A stretch of 14,772 bases of DNA from assembly GCA_903858075.1 (NCBI GenBank), contig CAIOHI010000177.1:1-14772 (forward strand), read 5' to 3'. The notes under the pieces are model-generated. The model had not been told where the DNA came from. It saw only the letters and a list, made by a program, of their open reading frames with translations, and did not search any database. Below are positions 14,169 through 14,772 of this stretch, piece after piece. How positions within the stretch are numbered: the stretch's first letter is position 1; each line of letters opens with the position of its first letter. The DNA comes from an uncultured Actinomycetes bacterium. Its GTDB lineage: Bacteria; Actinomycetota; Acidimicrobiia; Acidimicrobiales; Ilumatobacteraceae. The translations under genes were made by a program, and so were the position numbers.

Positions 14169-14357
14169 ATGACCGCTTTCGGGCGGGTGCCCACTTTGCT
14201 CCTTGAAAACGAAAGAGAAGATAGAACGCCAGTGCGGGCGGAAGGCTTTTTGCTTTCCGTCTGTCAATTCTGGTCAGACGCCAGTCTGACCAAACAAGTA
14301 ATACCGCCGGTCGGGTCAAACCGATCGGTCAACAAATTAAAGCCAAGGTTGTGGTGA
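14169..14357 (+). CDS. Possible small ORF in the rRNA leader
   Basis: A 62-codon frame, MTAFGRVPTLLLENERED and onward, starts at ATG 14169 with a perfect GGAGG (14158-14162) 6 nt upstream. It lies wholly between the predicted rRNA promoter and 16S and runs across boxA and the leader hairpins. I recognise no family. Base pairing in the hairpins, rather than coding, seems the main constraint, so this may be coincidence. GGAGG could instead pair with the anti-Shine-Dalgarno of the growing 16S. It is listed because the ribosome site is among the strongest in the window. Confidence 0.15.
   Translation: MTAFGRVPTLLLENEREDRTPVRAEGFLLSVCQFWSDASLTKQVIPPVGSNRSVNKLKPRLW
14181..14209 (+). promoter_or_regulatory. 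boxB/boxA-like antitermination elements
   Basis: A small hairpin GGGC-GGGT-GCCC (14181-14192) is followed after 4 nt by TGCTCCTTGAAAA (14197-14209). The latter matches the E. coli rrn boxA TGCTCTTTAACAA at 10 of 13 positions and resembles Gram-positive boxA forms. The order boxB then boxA is that of rRNA leaders. NusB/S10 binding to boxA, preventing Rho termination, is known for the family and inferred here. The boxB stem is only four base pairs. Confidence 0.6.
14239..14259 (+). other. rRNA leader hairpin 1
   Basis: CGGAAGGC (14239-14246), loop TTTTT, GCTTTCCG (14252-14259). An 8-bp stem with one G-U pair. The T-run is in the loop, not after the stem, so this is not a terminator. Confidence 0.6.
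14271..14292 (+). other. rRNA leader hairpin 2
   Basis: TGGTCAGAC (14271-14279), loop GCCA, GTCTGACCA (14284-14292). A perfect 9-bp stem with a four-base loop and the strongest hairpin of the leader. The bases after it (AACAAGTAA) are A-rich rather than T-rich. It may serve as a processing or folding element. Confidence 0.7.
14307..14328 (+). other. rRNA leader hairpin 3
   Basis: CCGGTCGG (14307-14314), loop GTCAAA, CCGATCGG (14321-14328). An 8-bp stem with one G-U pair, extendable by a further G-U pair (14306 with 14329). It contains the self-complementary ACCGATCGGT. Confidence 0.6.
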
Positions 14358-14405
14358 CATTGCAGAGTAGATTCCGCTCGTTACCACAAACTTTCCAAAC
14401 GGTTT

Positions 14406-14419
14406 CCAGCTTCGGCTGG
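14406..14419 (+). other. UUCG-capped hairpin just before 16S rRNA
   Basis: CCAGC (14406-14410), TTCG, GCTGG (14415-14419): a C(UUCG)G tetraloop, an exceptionally stable type, about 8 nt before the mature 16S 5' end. It could guide 5' maturation or insulate 16S folding from the leader. The same CCAGC/GCTGG stem occurs at 13993-14006 with another loop. Confidence 0.6.
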
Positions 14420-14427
14420 TTTCGGTT

Positions 14428-14772
<345 letters not shown>

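Larger units (their letters stand above)
14116..14427 (+). ncRNA. Leader of the 16S rRNA transcript
   Basis: This stretch lies between the predicted transcription start and the 16S 5' end. It holds, in order, a GGAGG site, a small boxB-like hairpin, a boxA-like sequence, three strong hairpins and a UUCG-capped hairpin next to 16S. Leaders of this kind carry antitermination sites and one strand of the processing stem cut by RNase III. The partner strand would lie after 16S, outside the window. The 5' end is only approximate. Confidence 0.6.

Noticed and set aside
14014..14319. Minus-strand 101-residue frame over the rRNA promoter and leader
   Set aside because: It is antisense to the promoter and structured leader, with no ribosome site and no similarity I recognise.

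Overview
The window is a conserved chromosomal segment from a bacterium, most likely a high-GC Gram-positive (actinobacterial) lineage. The main evidence is gene order: infC-rpmI-rplT-SpoU methylase-pheS-pheT followed directly by an arg operon that carries its own argR, as in mycobacteria and streptomycetes. A DUF2332 protein, from a family common in actinobacteria, and the partial 16S rRNA agree. The 16S 5' region, together with base composition that looks near balanced (not counted) rather than very GC-rich, suggests Acidimicrobiia or a planktonic relative. That placement is an inference from memory of the group, not the result of a search.

Layout. (1) 47-2098, translation block: IF-3, ribosomal proteins L35 and L20, and a SpoU-family RNA methyltransferase. 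(2) 2119-5501: pheS and pheT, the two subunits of phenylalanyl-tRNA synthetase, joined by an ATGA overlap. (3) 5515-5549: a compact control region between pheT and argC. Here two copies of TGTAT-N4-ATACA form a perfect 34-bp palindrome that covers a probable leaderless promoter. (4) 5551-11533: argC-argB-argD-argF-argR-argH, all with overlaps or a 2-nt gap, so probably one translationally coupled transcript. The usual argJ (between argC and argB) and argG (between argR and argH) are absent. (5) 11530-12597, minus strand: a DUF2332 protein of unknown function whose end overlaps the end of argH by 4 nt. (6) 12671-13933: tyrS. (7) 13934-14772: an rRNA operon promoter, a leader of about 310 nt with boxB/boxA-like elements and several hairpins, and the first ~345 nt of 16S rRNA, cut by the window edge.

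How the genes work together. The first half supplies translation: initiation factor, large-subunit proteins, RNA modification and aminoacylation with Phe, with Tyr and rRNA further on. The middle makes arginine from N-acetylglutamate: ArgB phosphorylates, ArgC reduces, ArgD transaminates, ArgF carbamoylates ornithine and ArgH releases arginine. ArgR, encoded in the same operon, very likely senses arginine and closes the loop at the tandem boxes before argC. Deacetylation of acetylornithine (ArgJ or ArgE) and argininosuccinate synthesis (ArgG) must be encoded elsewhere.

The window is mostly ordinary housekeeping sequence and I found no new multi-gene system. The points most worth a second look are the ARG-box/leaderless promoter, the AUA start of infC, the missing argJ and argG, and an ORF with a strong Shine-Dalgarno inside the rRNA leader.
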